Below, one piece after another: positions 1 to 12,440 of a stretch of DNA of 64,000 bases (position 1 is its first letter; every line of letters begins with the position of its first letter). The position numbers and the translations under genes are program-made. The DNA lies in NCBI GenBank assembly GCA_013396915.1, contig VWZL01000556.1:954320-1018319 (forward strand). The letters run 5' to 3'. Below the pieces are notes generated by a model. The model worked only from the letters and a program-made list of their open reading frames with translations. It was not told the DNA's origin and ran no database searches. This DNA is from Stercorarius parasiticus (taxonomy: Eukaryota; Chordata; Aves; Charadriiformes; Stercorariidae).

Positions 1-5
1 AGACG

Positions 6-56
6 CCCCCCCCCCCCCTTTTTTTTATTTTTTCATTTTTTTTCTCCCCGCTTTGG
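6..56. repeat. C-run followed by T-rich low-complexity tract
   Basis: Thirteen consecutive C (6-18) are followed by a T-rich stretch broken by single A and C bases and ending in CTCCCC. It lies 45 to 95 bases upstream of the TSPAN5 start codon, so it is either 5' UTR or core-promoter sequence; the transcription start cannot be placed from this window. Homopolymers this long are prone to length errors in sequencing. Confidence 0.8.
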
Positions 57-87
57 TTCTCACCCTGGCTGCGAGCAAAGTGTCTTC

Positions 88-129
88 ATGAGCGCAGAGG
101 ATGTCCGGGAAGCACTACAAGGGGCCTGA
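88..129 (+). promoter_or_regulatory. Upstream ORF overlapping the TSPAN5 start codon
   Basis: An ATG at 88-90 opens a 13-codon frame that ends at TGA 127-129. It lies in the +1 frame relative to TSPAN5 and runs over the main ATG at 101. Its start context is weak (T at -3, A at +4), while the main ATG has A at -3. If the 5' UTR includes this ATG, most ribosomes would have to scan past it to make TSPAN5, since a uORF that ends after the main start leaves little chance of forward reinitiation. The frame is visible in the sequence; the regulatory role is inferred. Confidence 0.5.
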
Positions 130-181
130 AGTCAGTTGTTGCATCAAATATTTCATCTTCGGCTTCAATGTCATTTTCTGG
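101..181 (+). CDS. TSPAN5: Tetraspanin-5, coding exon 1 (residues 1-27)
   Basis: The exon encodes MSGKHYKGPEVSCC, then IKYFIFGF, then NVIFW, which I recognise as the N-terminus of vertebrate tetraspanin-5. The paralogues TSPAN17 and TSPAN14 begin differently. TSPAN5 belongs to the TspanC8 group, four-pass membrane proteins that bind the metalloprotease ADAM10 and control its exit from the ER and its trafficking. Residues 1-16 form the short cytoplasmic tail, with the juxtamembrane Cys pair 13-14 typical of palmitoylation sites. Hydrophobic residues from about 17 begin transmembrane segment 1, which exon 2 completes. The start at 101 is supported by the protein match, by A at -3, and by an in-frame TGA four codons upstream (89-91). 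The exon ends in TGG followed by GTAAGT, so the intron is phase 0 and interrupts the first membrane helix. I see no damage. Confidence 0.96.
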
Positions 182-187
182 GTAAGT
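182..187 (+). other. TSPAN5: 5' splice site of TSPAN5 intron 1
   Basis: GTAAGT directly follows the Trp-27 codon, giving TGG|GTAAGT, a near-consensus U2-type donor. The phase-0 join to the acceptor at 62246 keeps the tetraspanin frame open. Confidence 0.93.
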
Positions 188-544
188 GGGCCGGTCGCAC
201 GGCGCTTCGTGTCTTCCTCTGCCACCTTCTCCCTCCTCTTCCCCCGCCGTCGCTCCCGGGCTGGGCACGGCCAGAAATGAAAACTGAGGGAGGTGTAAAA
301 GCAAAGCCCCGGGGTGTTGTGTGTGACAGTTGGGCGTGAGGCCGGCGGTTGGGGGTTTGAATGGGGGGCGCGAGGCGCGGAGGCCGTTTCAGCCTTCCCC
401 CCGCAGCCTCCTGGCCGCCCCCCGCCCGGCTCTGGGTAGCCCTTCCCCGGGCAAGTCGGCGTGCTGCATTCCTGCACCTTCGGCAGGCTGCCGGTTCCTC
501 ATCCCTTCCGGCCCTCCTAATTGCTTTTGTTGTAGGTGCGAAGA

Positions 545-642
545 GGATTTCTTGCTTTTTTGTGGTTTTTTTTGTTTGTTTGTTTTTTTCTTTCCCCTCT
601 TTTCCTTTTTTTCCTCCTCCCTCTTTCCTTCCCCCTTATCTG
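545..642. repeat. Pyrimidine-rich low-complexity tract
   Basis: A T- and C-rich stretch with TTTG repeats near 569-586 and CTCC/CTTCC runs at 610-635 marks the right edge of the CpG island. It has no coding value. Confidence 0.8.
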
Positions 643-2019
643 CTTTGTGGTGGGGGAGGGAGCAGCTAAGCACCCAGGCCTGGAGAACGAATTGATCTGC
701 ATGTGTTTGTGCTGATATCCCTGGTAAATAAAAATAATAATAAATAAATTAAAAAAATCACAGCTCAAGTTCTCTGAACAGTGCTGTTTAAGGCAGTGAT
801 TACACAATGACGAGGTTGTGTATGGTATGGTTTTATTATGATTAGCTATTACCACGTAGTAGTAGGAGCAATAATAGGATGGAGGAGGGAGGAAACAGTA
901 TTCCCACCCATCCCTAAAATGCCAGCCCATGGGAGGCTTGGTTGGGCATTTGCAGGCATTCCTGACTGCATAGTATCTCATTGCAACACTCTAGCACTGG
1001 CTGTAGAGTAGGCAGAACTGTATAGTGAAATGTAACCTGCATATAATAGTATTTCTAGTATCTTCTCAATGTGTTAGGTTTGAAAGAGAATCAGCTGGTT
1101 TTGGATGTATATGCCAAATTTTGTAGCCACACAGGGAGGGGGTGAGCGTTCTCACACATACATAAATGATGAGGTTTTATTACTGCATAGAATGTTAAAG
1201 TTGAATGAAGGCTCTTATGTATACAGTCCCCCTCTTTTCATGAGATACTCCATTTAGCAATGAGAAACATGCACAAACCCAGGTAGGGTGAATGTGTTTT
1301 TGAGGGGCTTTGAAGACAAGCTGAGTACCTATGTTATAGTGGCTTCTCTGGACTAGAAAGATGAATTGGGGGTGGGTGGGGTGGAAACACCTTGAAATTT
1401 CATGGATGAAGGTGGGGAAGAATACAGGAGAGAAACCTTCTAACCAATATTGAGTTTGTGATTATCACCTTTGTGAGAATAGAGGGTGGTTACGTGGCTA
1501 GCAGCTGTTCATAGCTAACCTTGTGTCTCTGTTCCTGGAAAGTAAAGATGCCTGAAGAGGATGTTTTGGAAGGATGGGAGTTTTGATTAGTTACACTTTT
1601 ATACTGAAATACCTTTCCTTAATCAAGAAAGTATGCTGCTAGAGTGAAGTTGATGCCAGTTTTATGTAAATATTTACTTGGCATCAGACCAACCTGTGGA
1701 GATGAGTGGTTGCAAGCTTTGTAGTATTCTGACCCTGCAGTAGCTGTTTTTATCGTACTATTCACTCAGTTTTTAGTGGTTGAGTTTGCCATGGTTCTTT
1801 TCACTTGTCTGTTTCTTCATTTTGATTCCCCTGGTCATATGTTGCTGTGAACACAGATGTTTTTTTAGCAAGGAGCAGAGTGGTGTGAGGAACACTTGTG
1901 TGTTGTGTCCTTGGACTAAAAGAGGGGGATTGTGGTGGAGTATACATAAACATGTTATCTTGCTTCTTCAGGCACTTTGGTCTATAAGAAGCTATATACC
2001 CTGCAGATATAGCTGAGTG
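643..2019. other. Intronic sequence without recognised features
   Basis: AT-rich single-copy-looking sequence. It includes a small AATAAT/AAATA-rich patch at 725-755 and a G-rich run at 1368-1384 (three runs of three or more G, then GG). No gene or known repeat was seen. Confidence 0.6.
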
Positions 2020-2160
2020 AATCACCTGCTCTGCCATTTACTTGATGTGTGGCCCTTGCTTACAGATTTTCCTTTTTGCAAAATGCTAATTGTCTCATCT
2101 GTGTCCTTGGCTAAACTTCTTGAAATCCACAGAGACAAAGCACTTTATAAGAGTTTAGTC
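2020..2160 (+). repeat. MIR-like (CORE-SINE) remnant
   Basis: The stretch CTCTGCCATTTACTTG at 2030-2045, then TGTGTGGCCCTT, then a TTTCC...AAAATG block and a GCACTTTATAA block, follows the order of the MIR consensus: CTCTGCCACTTACTAGCTGTGTGACCTTGG, then CTCAGTTTCCTCATCTGTAAAATG, then AAAGCGCTT. It is heavily diverged, as expected for an amniote-wide SINE. The boundaries are approximate. Confidence 0.55.
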
Positions 2161-5100
2161 ATTTCTTCAGAATATTGTAATCTCTTTATTAGGAAGCTTG
2201 CATTTATTGCCATGTCTCTCATGATTTGGAGTGAAAATACAGGCAGTTACTCTTGTAGAATACATTTTAATGTTGTTTTTACTGAATTAATAGCAAACCC
2301 TTCAATAGTCTGTCATGAAACTGGGCCAGAAAAGCTGTAAATGAAAATTTTAAGTTCGGTTGGCTGTTCACAGAAAGTGATAATCAAAAATAGCCACTAA
2401 TATAGTCATTGTAAATAGATTGAAGTGATGAAAAGGTTATTGTATTAACCCCATGATGCTCTCCAGGGATCTTGTGAACATGGAGATGTGTAGAACACCT
2501 TTGTTAAATCTTCTACCTGAGCAGCATTATGTAGTGGTTTTAACACAACCTTTTTTAAATTTTATTGTAAACAAATGGGAAAATACTCTCTGTTCTGCAT
2601 TGTAAGAAAAAAAATGGACTAAAAATAAAGAGAACTGAATTGGAAGAGCAGTGATTTTGACAAGAAAATTGTCAGTTCCTTGAACAGAGGAATGTTATAG
2701 ATTTGTTGAAATTATGTGGGGAATGATTATACATGCTACTTAAACTGAAGATATTACAAAAAAATTGGAGGCTTTATATGCTGCAGAATATGGGCAAAAT
2801 AAGTTATCAGACCTTTTTGTCAATTTTTGGTTTTGAGCTGGTCTGTTATTTCTTTCCTTAAAAAATTCAACTGATTTATTAGAACAATGAATATGGGAAA
2901 GTTGCATTCTAATGCTGTATATGTAGTTGTAACTAAAGGTAACAGTATACTGTCAGTCTTGTACCAACCCAGGTAATGTGTTCTTGTCTATGTGTTTCAT
3001 ACTGTTATAGAAGACAATATTATCCACTAAGTCTATGCATAATTAATGTTTTAGGTGTATTTGCAAGCTTATTTTTTTGGAAATTCAGTATTAAAATTGG
3101 TAAACATGCTGGAAGTGTGTGTTCAGAAAAACTTACTTTATGAGATTACTACGCTCTCGTGGAGAAGGAAGGCCTTTTTGGCAATCGCCAAAGTAAGATT
3201 TGGGAAATGAGACCAAATAGGCACAAATACATCTAAATAAAAAATTAGAACTTGCTATTATATTCCCTTTCCATTACTCAGATGCCATTCTTCTGCTGGT
3301 TGCTCACTAGGGCACACCTGTGCTTTAACTTGACTAGCTTGTGAAAGCACCACATCATGTTTGCTACCTTTCTAGGCTGGTGGAATAGACAGTGCTTTTT
3401 TTATGAGCCTTTATGTCTTTGTCTAGGTAAACCATAATGTAATCTGATTTAGATGAGAGCTGCAGCCTTAATATAAGGTAATAGAGAACATTTTTCTGTA
3501 GTTAAAGAAAGCAAACAAACAACGCCTTCTCCTCCCCTTCCCCCTTAGACTTCCATGTAGAACGATGTCAAAGGTACAATGCAAAAAGTAAAAGTAGGCC
3601 ACCCTGTTTCCCAAAGACAAGAACCATTTCCTTTTCTTTCCCCTTCTACTTTTGCAAGAAGCTTTAAGCTGACTTTTAGTTCTAAGACCTGTTTTGAATT
3701 GCTCTCTGTGCTTTATTGTACTTGGTGGAAACTGTAGATATATACTATTTTTTAACCCTGAATTTCAATCCACTCTTGATTCCATTGACCCTAGCCTAAT
3801 TGGGCAGATGTATAGAAAGCATTGACACCTCAGAACTCTTTGTGTTATCTGACGATTCACTGTAAGTTGTGAGATATGCTGCAATTATGATACATCAGCA
3901 TATTACAAGTCATAATTTGTGTTTTAATTTGCTTGGCATCTGCTGGTTTTGATGGCAACCATATGGGAGCCTAAATAGTCTTCTGAATTACAGGAAGATA
4001 TTGGAAAGAAAACTGAATAAAGTTATGTAAGTGTGTTATGGGAAAAGTGTTGGAAAAGTGCACTGACCTTTAAGGGACAACAAATAGACTGCTTATTAAA
4101 TTTTGTATGCTGTTGATAGCTTGTTTTCAAAGGGGCAGAAGATCATTTTCTGATGTCAGCTCACTTTCAGACATCCACGAAGGAGGTTTTGGTTATGTAA
4201 TTTTCCCTTGCCACAGTGGTTAAAAAAAAATAAAATAAAATCAATGTGAAGCTTGTCCCATGCAATTTTCAAATGTGTTCTGTAGCATTTGGTCTTTTAA
4301 AAAATTGCATTGGGAAAGTGCCCTTGCAGTGGAAGTGGAAACATTTATTTTGTTTTTAAATTTCTTAATAGCACAGCTCACTTCGAGAGCATTTGACAAG
4401 TGGTCTTGCCAGAAACAGAACAATGCTTGTCTTGGGAAAATATACAAATGTTTTGTAACAGTGAAAGGTGGTGATGTACATGTTGATGAAATAGATGCAT
4501 TGTTGTGAGCTTGGGATTCCTGAATTCCTCAGTGTGTCTTTCAGCAGATGTAGCCCCAGTCTTTTAAATGCATACAAAAATACAGTAACATAGCTGCCTC
4601 CAGGGGACTTGCTTCAGATTTGTAGAGGTCATTCCTGGAATAAAAATCTTCCTTGCCCTGCCTTCCCTTGTAACTTTGTGGCAGGCTGTGTCATTGGTTA
4701 TACAAAAAGAAACAGATGAGTAACATGGATGAAGCTGTTTCCTTTCTCCTAAGTGTTTGTGTTGTCAAAACTAGGTGTTTGTAAATATGTTATTGTTTTA
4801 AGCTATTTGATGTGTCTAGTTTATAAAAGATTGAAGAAACATAAGGACACGAGAACTAGAAAAATCTAGTTGTGCGACTTCCCATGTTTGATGTCAACAT
4901 AGTTCAAGTGAATATTATTGGAACTATCAAATGCAGTTTACACACTTTTCTTCTGTGTTAAAGATGAATTTGGTAAATGTATTTACCAGTCTCTCACCTT
5001 GATTGAGTTGTCATAGTAAGTTTTACCTACTGGCACATCTGTCTCGAAGTACAAAGAGTTAATTTTGAATCTTGAGTGTCCCAATCAAAGAAAAGCTGAT

Positions 5101-6654
5101 GCATGTAAATGGCACCCAGAGTACAGGAAGCCCCAACAGAATAATTCTGCAAGTGAAACGTTTTATGAATATTTGTATGTGTGAAAACAAGTTATCTTTG
5201 GTCCTCGTCCCATCCCCCTTGTTGCATGTTGATAATATTTTCTTAATAAAGGCAACAGATCTATGTTCTGTAACATTGAAGGTAAGACATGTTACCTGTA
5301 TTCAGTAAGACAGTCTTTTAATGAGAAACTCTTTAGTGTATTTATTATGTATGTACATATTCAAGTACAGTATATAATATAATAGGCACACAGGGACAGC
5401 AAGCATGACCTATGCTGGGGAAGAAAGACTTCTTTTTCCCAAATGGGAACCCTGTAAACATGTTTGTTTGTTTGTTTGTTTTAAAAGATTACTTATATCA
5501 GGTAGTGCAATAGATGTAGACTAATTTTCAAATGGAAAATGTGAGGGAGAAGTTTAGTTGGTTTTTTTTTTTGTGGGCAGTGGAAAGAAGAAAAGTGTAA
5601 AGAACTTCTCTGTCCTCTCCAGTGGACAGGAGTTTGAAACTATGTATGTAATCTTAAAGAACACTCTCTAAACCTAGTCCCATGGATTACTGCAATCCTG
5701 AAGTATTTCTTGGCAGACTTAATTTATTCTTTATTCCTTAAACTCTAAGACACAATGATAAGTAGAGGATAAGAAACTGGGCTTACAGTTAGTGAAACAA
5801 TGCTTCCTTTTCTTTTGAGCCTCTTTCCTACAAATAGACTTCTTGTTGAAAATGCATTATAAACTCTTTTTGGCACCAGGGCTACTACAACTTATAAATT
5901 TGGAGTAAGAAGCTGATGTGTTGTTAAATGCTCAGTCTAGATACTCCATTAACCAAGGGTGGTAACCTGTGAAGATTTGCTGTAAGCATTTAGAATATAA
6001 TGTTTTGCTTCCAGTTAAAACTGGAGGTGAGAGAGAATATTTTTGACCCAAAGAAATCTCCTCAGCTAATTCTGCCAGTTAGGGAATTCCAGTCTTAAAC
6101 TATAGCACTGTAAGAATAGAATCGGCCTTCATACTTTGCTTTGCCCAAAATATACAGCATGTTTCACAAATGCATGGCTAGTAGGCTGTCAACAGGACTG
6201 TAATTGTTTTATTGATGTAGGCAGGAGCAAGGAGCTGAACAGCTCATGAAGTAACCCATCCCTGTTAGTCATGACCCAGAAGTCACCGTCAGCATTAACC
6301 ATTAAAGTGCTTTTTTTAACTCTTCTAAATATCTGACTTTTTCATTAGGTAGTATTCCATAGTGACTTTGTACTCTTGTACCAGTTTCCATATTTTTTCC
6401 CCCATTAAAAATTAGGAAATATTGTTGCGATGCAATAAAGAAAAAATTAAAAAAACCTTATCCTTTTTTACCAAGGTGCTGAACTGCATTCTACTACAGT
6501 GTTACAGTGCAAAATCCAGGAAAACATAGATTATTCTTTACTGCTTTGAGGCCTAATTTGTTTCTTTTCCATTGTACTATTGTGTGAGTTTGGGAAACAT
6601 TCCATTTTTTGTGATTGCGCTGCTGCTTCTGCCAAAAAATATCCTCTCTTGCAG
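2161..6654. other. Intronic sequence, no gene
   Basis: AT-rich intron with no recognised transposon. Minor elements are an A-rich run at 4221-4242, a TTTG microsatellite at 5461-5482 and a T-run at 5561-5571. Short open frames (for example 4260-4508 + and 5072-5308 +) have no family signature. Confidence 0.6.
5461..5482. repeat. (TGTT)n microsatellite
   Basis: About five tandem TGTT/TTTG units end in TTTT. A pure tetranucleotide repeat of this kind is likely to vary in length. Confidence 0.85.
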
Positions 6655-6945
6655 ATCACTGTGGATATAGGTTTCCACTGATTTCAGCAGGACTTTGTAC
6701 AGGTATAAGGTTGGTATGCGTGGATGTCACTGTTGGCACAGAGTGTAGCTGCTTCTGTAATGTACACAACGATCTAGAGCAGTCCAGACTTCCCCTTACA
6801 CTGGCATTTAAAAATGTCGCTAGCACACTGGCTTGCAGTCAGGGGTACTTGATTTGATATCAAACTCTGACTCAGTGTGGTCTCATATAACCTCCAGATG
6901 GTCTGACTTGCGGAGGTGCTAAAACCAGTCAGATCCTACTCCTTT
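6655..6945. repeat. Probable remnant of an old amniote dispersed repeat
   Basis: CACTGATTTCAGCAGGACTT followed by GTACAGGTATAAG, and later AGATGGTCTGACTTGCGGAG followed by GTGCTAA, resemble two blocks found in very old bird and reptile dispersed repeats ('ccattgacttcagtggagttactcc...ggtgtaa' and 'ctgacttgcagaggtgctgag'). The match is from memory, and family and boundaries are uncertain. Confidence 0.3.
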
Positions 6946-9900
6946 AGCTGTATAAAATAGATGAGGCAAATGTCAGTAGCGGTATTTATTTATTTTAATA
7001 CGCATCAATCTCCACATTATATTCTTCAGCTAATGTTTTAACTTTCCAGTCACTTTCCTCTGGACAGCATTTAGAATAAGTATTTCAGCACACACAGAGG
7101 ATCTTATGAATGAACTGTCAATTTCCCACAGAACTGGGAAAAATCAATATGCCTCTTCTAGGCCTTGAAAATCCCTCTGCTCCTAGTGAAGGCTCCATTA
7201 CGTCAAATAATATTGAAAATCATTTCAAGCAATGTTCCTGATGTGTGGTGATGGAAGATTTTTTTTTTGCAATGAGGCAAATACATATTATGAAACCAGT
7301 TTGTATGCCTATTCTGTACCTGTTGCCACCTGGTTTTCTCAACAGCAAAACTTCTTATGGAAAAATCAAAGAATTGTAGGAACTTCTGCCTAAATATGTT
7401 CTTTCTCCTCAATAGGCAAGTAAAATTATTTCTAACAGTGGTGCTTCTTTGTAGTATTGTGTTCAAATATAGAATTGAAAGGAGGTATCTAGCCTTTAGA
7501 TGCATGAAATATTTTGGGTTTATAGAGACTTCTGTTTTGTTTTCCTGCATATAGTGTTAATGAATTAGAACCTGCATAACTACTGTCATAGCTCCAGCAA
7601 GCTACTGTTATAGGGTAATGAGTGTGATATAAATGAGACTGCAAGGATGCTTGCAATCATTCAGCCTACTGAGTGTTTCCCAGTGTTAGTAGCTTACATT
7701 TAATGAGAGTCCAGCTTAATTTACTTTGATTTAGGGGCAAATCTTCCATAATGTGCAACACTATTTTATGCCAGGACTTCATCTGTGTCAGGAGGGCAGA
7801 CTCTGTCAGCTGAGCTCTGGTGCCCCAAGCAAAGATGCAGCAGCACCATGTGTGGGGTGTCACCCCTAGGAGATCCACCTGGTGTCTATCATTTTGTCAG
7901 AGCCTGCCTCACAGGTTCTCCCTGTCGGACACCTTTGCTTTATATACCCATGTGCAGGGCACATATTTTCCTTTCTGAGGCTAGGTTCTCTGTGCTTCCC
8001 TCTCACTGAATCACATTTCTTCTGCTGCCTTATGTTTTCTAACCAGCCGTGATCAAAAACAGCTTGAAGGGGATTCCCTCTATGTGCTGTAAATGGCTTG
8101 TATATAAAAGCAGAGACACTGAGGAAAAAAGTTCACAGATAATGTATGGCAAAGGTTTTGTTGCTTCATGCCATGCTTAAATTAATCGTCTCACCTTGTG
8201 GAAGAACTCTCTCTTAAGTTTGTCTTTGCAATGCCATGTGGTTAGAGTGCTTCAGACTGGAGAACAGAATTTGGAAAAGGCGACAATTCAAAACATTGGG
8301 TCCTACCAGCAAATGAGGAAGAGTGGGAGCAAGTATCCTGGGCCACTTCAACTGGGAGCATAACAGAGTGTTCTAATAACCACAAAGCAAGGGTTTCAGA
8401 TTTTAATTTTTGCTACTGAAATATAAAAACAGAAGGGTTCCCTCTTCCGTGTGGGTAAAAGATAGAATTTCGTAGAAGTTGTCTTCCCGACTCCCAGTTT
8501 ACATGGGTGTGTCGAAAGGAATAAGTGTGAATTCAGTCAGTCCAACAATAATTAAATATGTAATTAAAATAATTAAAAAAGAAGAGGAAAAACTTTTAAA
8601 ATTAGAAGCCCTGTTTTCCAAGAAGTTATGTAATTCATTTCTAGATGAAAATTCAGCCATATGACTGATGTGAAGGCTATAAAAATATGTATGTATAAAT
8701 ATAAAATATGTATGATTGCAGTTAAAAAAATAACTAAGGTCTAGTTTTTAATCAATATTTCTTGATATCACAAACATCCTCTTGTTTCCTTCTCTTTCTG
8801 TGGGCATCCAGGGGGTTGTGAAGCCTTGCTGCTTTCCTAGTAGTCTAACTCAATTTTTTTTTTCCTTTCCGAATGACTGGAAGGACCTGTTTCTGTAGCA
8901 GGGCTGCTTTCTGCCTTGGTTATGGCAGTGGTTTCATGACTGGTTTTGGTGTGCTGCCTTGCAAATTCTGGTGTCAAAATGAAAGCAGGGGCTGCAAATG
9001 GCTGAGGCTGGCACAAGGCTACAGAACCAAATGTGTTAGTACAACTTCAGTGGACTGATAGCAGTTACTAGATCTGACTGAGAACTCTCTCATCTATGTC
9101 AATTTCTACTGACTTGCTGTTTGGTTGCAAGAATGAAGTATAAGAAGATGGTAGGACTGTCTCCTCCTTTCCCTGTATAGATCAACTTAAACTGATTGTA
9201 CCAGCATGGCCTGTTTCAACTCTAGGTAAAATGGTTTTGGATTGTGATGTTGTGTTAAAAATCAGCTCAGTCCGGTGAGGACTATTATGTAGACGTATGT
9301 GCTGCTTGGTACGCTCCTCCAGTGCAGTTTGATCTTTGTTTTAGTAAGATTTATGGTTGTTATCTGTTTTCTCCTAATTGCTCAATGATGTTGGAGAAAG
9401 GAAGATCAGTGATAGTCTACCAAGCTTATTGTAATGTGAACTTAATTTGAACTTAAGTGGACAGCTCCCTGATCTACCTCTCTGGTTTCTTTTCCTTCCC
9501 ATAAATGTTATTCCAAACACCATGCCGCTCCCCGTAATAAGGTACTTCATTGGAGTGGCCTACTGGAAGGGGTGGCAAATGATCTCTCTGAAGACAGTTT
9601 GCCACGATTATCCATTCGCAAGTAGTATCCTTTTTGTTGGTTTTGTTGCAAACAAAATGTTAGTATGCATTTAATGTTGGAAATACATTTATATATGTAT
9701 GTGTACGTAGTTAAATACAGCATTATTCTATATACATATATATTAAAAAATAATTCCTGACTTGCTAGAGCAGAATTTCATTGACTTATGTGCTGAAAAG
9801 CTCGACTTGAAGGGATTGGAAACCCATCTAACTCCTGTTAGATGGCAAGAAGGGCTTTTTGCAGTGGTCTTCCTCGGTCTGTATTCTCCCAGCAGCAGCA

Positions 9901-12375
9901 GAACAGTATCTCAGGCATGGTCACCAGTAGTGTTCCCACTTCAGCTATGTGGGGCTGAATGTGATTTAAAATACATGTAAGCTGTCTCTTTCCTTTAGTA
10001 AGATGTCCTGTTATTTTCAGCATAGGCAAAACTATTGCCTGGGTAGTCTAAAGGTTTGTAGTGGCATCTGAATCAATGTTTTATTCTGCAGCGTCTTTTC
10101 CATGCAAGTAACTAGTATGTTTGACTCAAGAATGCAAGCCAGTTACATTTTTACCTGGTTTACATCCTTGCTGGCCTCTGTTCTCCTTCATTTTTCCTAA
10201 ACTACTCTCGTACCTGTTGGAGAGGAAGTAGCTCCTGAGCAGATGCAGTAATAGTTTTGCATATTAAAGAAAACCAGTGGCAATCTTGATGAGACTGATA
10301 CTGAAAGGTTTTTGCCTCTGTAGCAGGTGAATGAGTTGTGGCTCCCATCTGGCCATTTTTGTCTGTCCTATGACCCTGTCAGCTGTTCTGCAGAGCTGCT
10401 AACCTCTAACAGAGGCAAAAGGACAGATGTGGGCAACAGTAGCTTTTGCCTTCAACTTTCCCAGAACTTTGTGCATGGGTGGGATTTCCAGTGAACTCAC
10501 TGTCATCCAGTATTTCATATATGATTTGAAATGTCATGCCTAATAAATGACAGCAATGATAGACTCAACTCCACTGTTATCTGCGGTTTTCTTGTCAATA
10601 GCAGCTGATTACTGCCTGGATGAATTACTATGTCTCTTATAAATACCTGATTCTTGTTGATTTTTTCCCTCCTTTCAGTTTGTTCTCTACTCCAGCTTGC
10701 AGAGGCTGTTCTATCTGTTCCATTCTCCAAGGTAGCCCTTTTTGTGTCTCGCTATGTGTCTCTACCTGTTCTTACTCCTGTCACCTAGAATTGAAAGCTC
10801 CTGTGCTCTTAGCCCACAGGAACCCCCGCATGGTCACTGCCATGATCTGAGAGGGCTTTCTACATGGGCAGTTTGCTGGCTGTGTTACAGGTGTCCAGCC
10901 ACCAGCCCACAGGAAAGTGGGCAGGTGAAGTGGAAAAACAAAAAACAAACAAAAAAAAACCAAAACAAAACCAACCAGCACTGTTTTTTTTGTACCATTT
11001 TATAAGCCACTTGTTACGTTTGCCAAAAAACTTTTTTCCATGAACATGTACCTTTTTTCAGTGTAACGCACAAGCATCTCCTTTTGAAACAGCAAGTCTC
11101 AGTGTTGGTACAAGGCCTCCCAAATAATATCTGCAGAAATAATCCTTCTTTAGTCTGTCTGTCGAATTATAAGACTGGTGAATATGAGAACTGTACACGC
11201 AACTCTGGCTCTGATGTAAAGAATTTCACGCTTTAGCTTCATAAACAATTGCTGCAGGACTGAGCTGGGTAGAAGTAGGTAAGATGTAATGTATGGGGCT
11301 ATGGTAGAGACTGGCACAGTCAGCAAAGATTTGAGGGATGTGCTGTGTCTCGTGTTTGAACCACATGGAAGGCTTGTTGCTTTTGAAGCACAAGGTCTTA
11401 GTGATGTTACTTGAGGCTGGAGTACAGGACTGAAATTTAAAGAGGCTGCTGGTGGTTGCTGCTGCTATACTAATTAGAAGCATACTGTAAAGTCTGAAGT
11501 ATTTTAAGTTCAGAGTTGGTGGGACTCCTTTTTTTTGTTATCTTTGGAGACCTATCAGAACTTTAGTGAGTACTGTTTGTTAAAATCCCCTTAGTGTACT
11601 AGGGTCAGACCTTTATTTACTCTAAAAGGCTATGTTGTTCCAATTTGCCACTGTAATCTGTCCTTGAAATGAGTGCAGATGACTCTTATAGAGCAAGGTA
11701 GAACGATTTTGGTGTAGCTGTGTTGTCAAAATTGTTCATGTGAGCAGGGTTAGACTCCTAGCTTGAGGACCCTGAAGGCCTTTATAAGTTGGAAGGATGG
11801 ACGTTGTCTGTGTTGTGGGGTGGGATTGGAATTCTGTATAAATGGTGGAGAAAAGAGAAACCTGTAACCTTTTACAGAAAGAGCAGGACTGGGGAATACA
11901 CCACTTGTTCATAAAGCAGAAGATATTTAACTTTGAGAAGGTAATCCAAAAGTGAGAAGACAGTCATACTTTATCTGAATAAACCTGCCTTGTTTTCTAT
12001 TCCATCTTCACGTTGCCTTCTGGGTAGATATTTTTCTGCAGTTGTTGTTATCAAAGTGCTACTTTGGGAGCTCTCTTGTCATTATTTCACTCTTTTTGTA
12101 GTGGGACTTTAGTTTAAAAACTCTAGCTTGAAAAAAAAAAAACAAACACAAAAAGGCAAACCAAAACAAACGTGTGCATAAAGACATTTCAGAATTCACA
12201 GAAAACAAACTGTGGATCAATTATTAAGTGCCTTCTCTCTCTCTCTCATCCACTTCCTGATGTAGTATTAATTTTGAATGAGCCCCCTGCATAGCTTGCC
12301 TTCATCCACTTAGGGTATAGAGCACAAAGGCTTTCAGCGCTTTAAATGCTTGGGCCCTTGTTACAGGCCTCTGCA
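6946..12375. other. Intronic sequence, no gene
   Basis: AT-rich intron. It holds A/C-rich tracts at 10936-10980 and 12130-12172, AT-rich stretches near 8680-8715 and 9690-9750, and a CT dinucleotide run at 12234-12247. Open frames are short, for example 7203-7550 (-) and 8479-8664 (+), and the proteins match nothing I recognise. Confidence 0.6.
10936..10980. repeat. A/C-rich low-complexity tract
   Basis: Runs of A broken by single or double C, the avian-style (A)nC pattern. A similar tract lies at 12130-12172. Either could be a decayed retroposon tail, but no element body is visible next to them. Confidence 0.7.
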
Positions 12376-12440
12376 TAAGAGCAGCTCCTGTTGACTTCAA
12401 TGGGAATCACTTGGTGGCAGCTGCGTAATTGGTTTTCATG
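12376..12440. repeat. Possible old dispersed repeat fragment
   Basis: CTCCTGTTGACTTCAATGGG followed by AATCAC resembles the 'cccattgacttcaatgggag' block of an old amniote repeat. Only a short anchor is recognisable. Confidence 0.3.

Larger units (their letters stand above)
50..545. promoter_or_regulatory. TSPAN5: CpG island over TSPAN5 exon 1
   Basis: CpG dinucleotides are dense here (for example around 194-206, 246-260, 365-385 and 415-460) and become rare to the right, where the sequence turns AT-rich. The island covers the end of the 5' UTR, coding exon 1 and the first 360 bases of intron 1. This is the usual setting of a broad vertebrate promoter, and the upstream part is cut off by the window edge. 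No TATA box is visible in the 100 bases before the start codon. Confidence 0.75.

Noticed and set aside
115..477. 120-codon open frame on the minus strand across exon 1
   Set aside because: It is antisense to the TSPAN5 exon and lies in a CpG island, where stop codons are rare by composition. The protein is low-complexity and unlike any family I know.
330..695. 121-codon + frame in the first part of intron 1
   Set aside because: It runs through the CpG island into a poly-pyrimidine tract (FFCLFVFFFPLF), so its length is due to composition. No splice logic ties it to TSPAN5.
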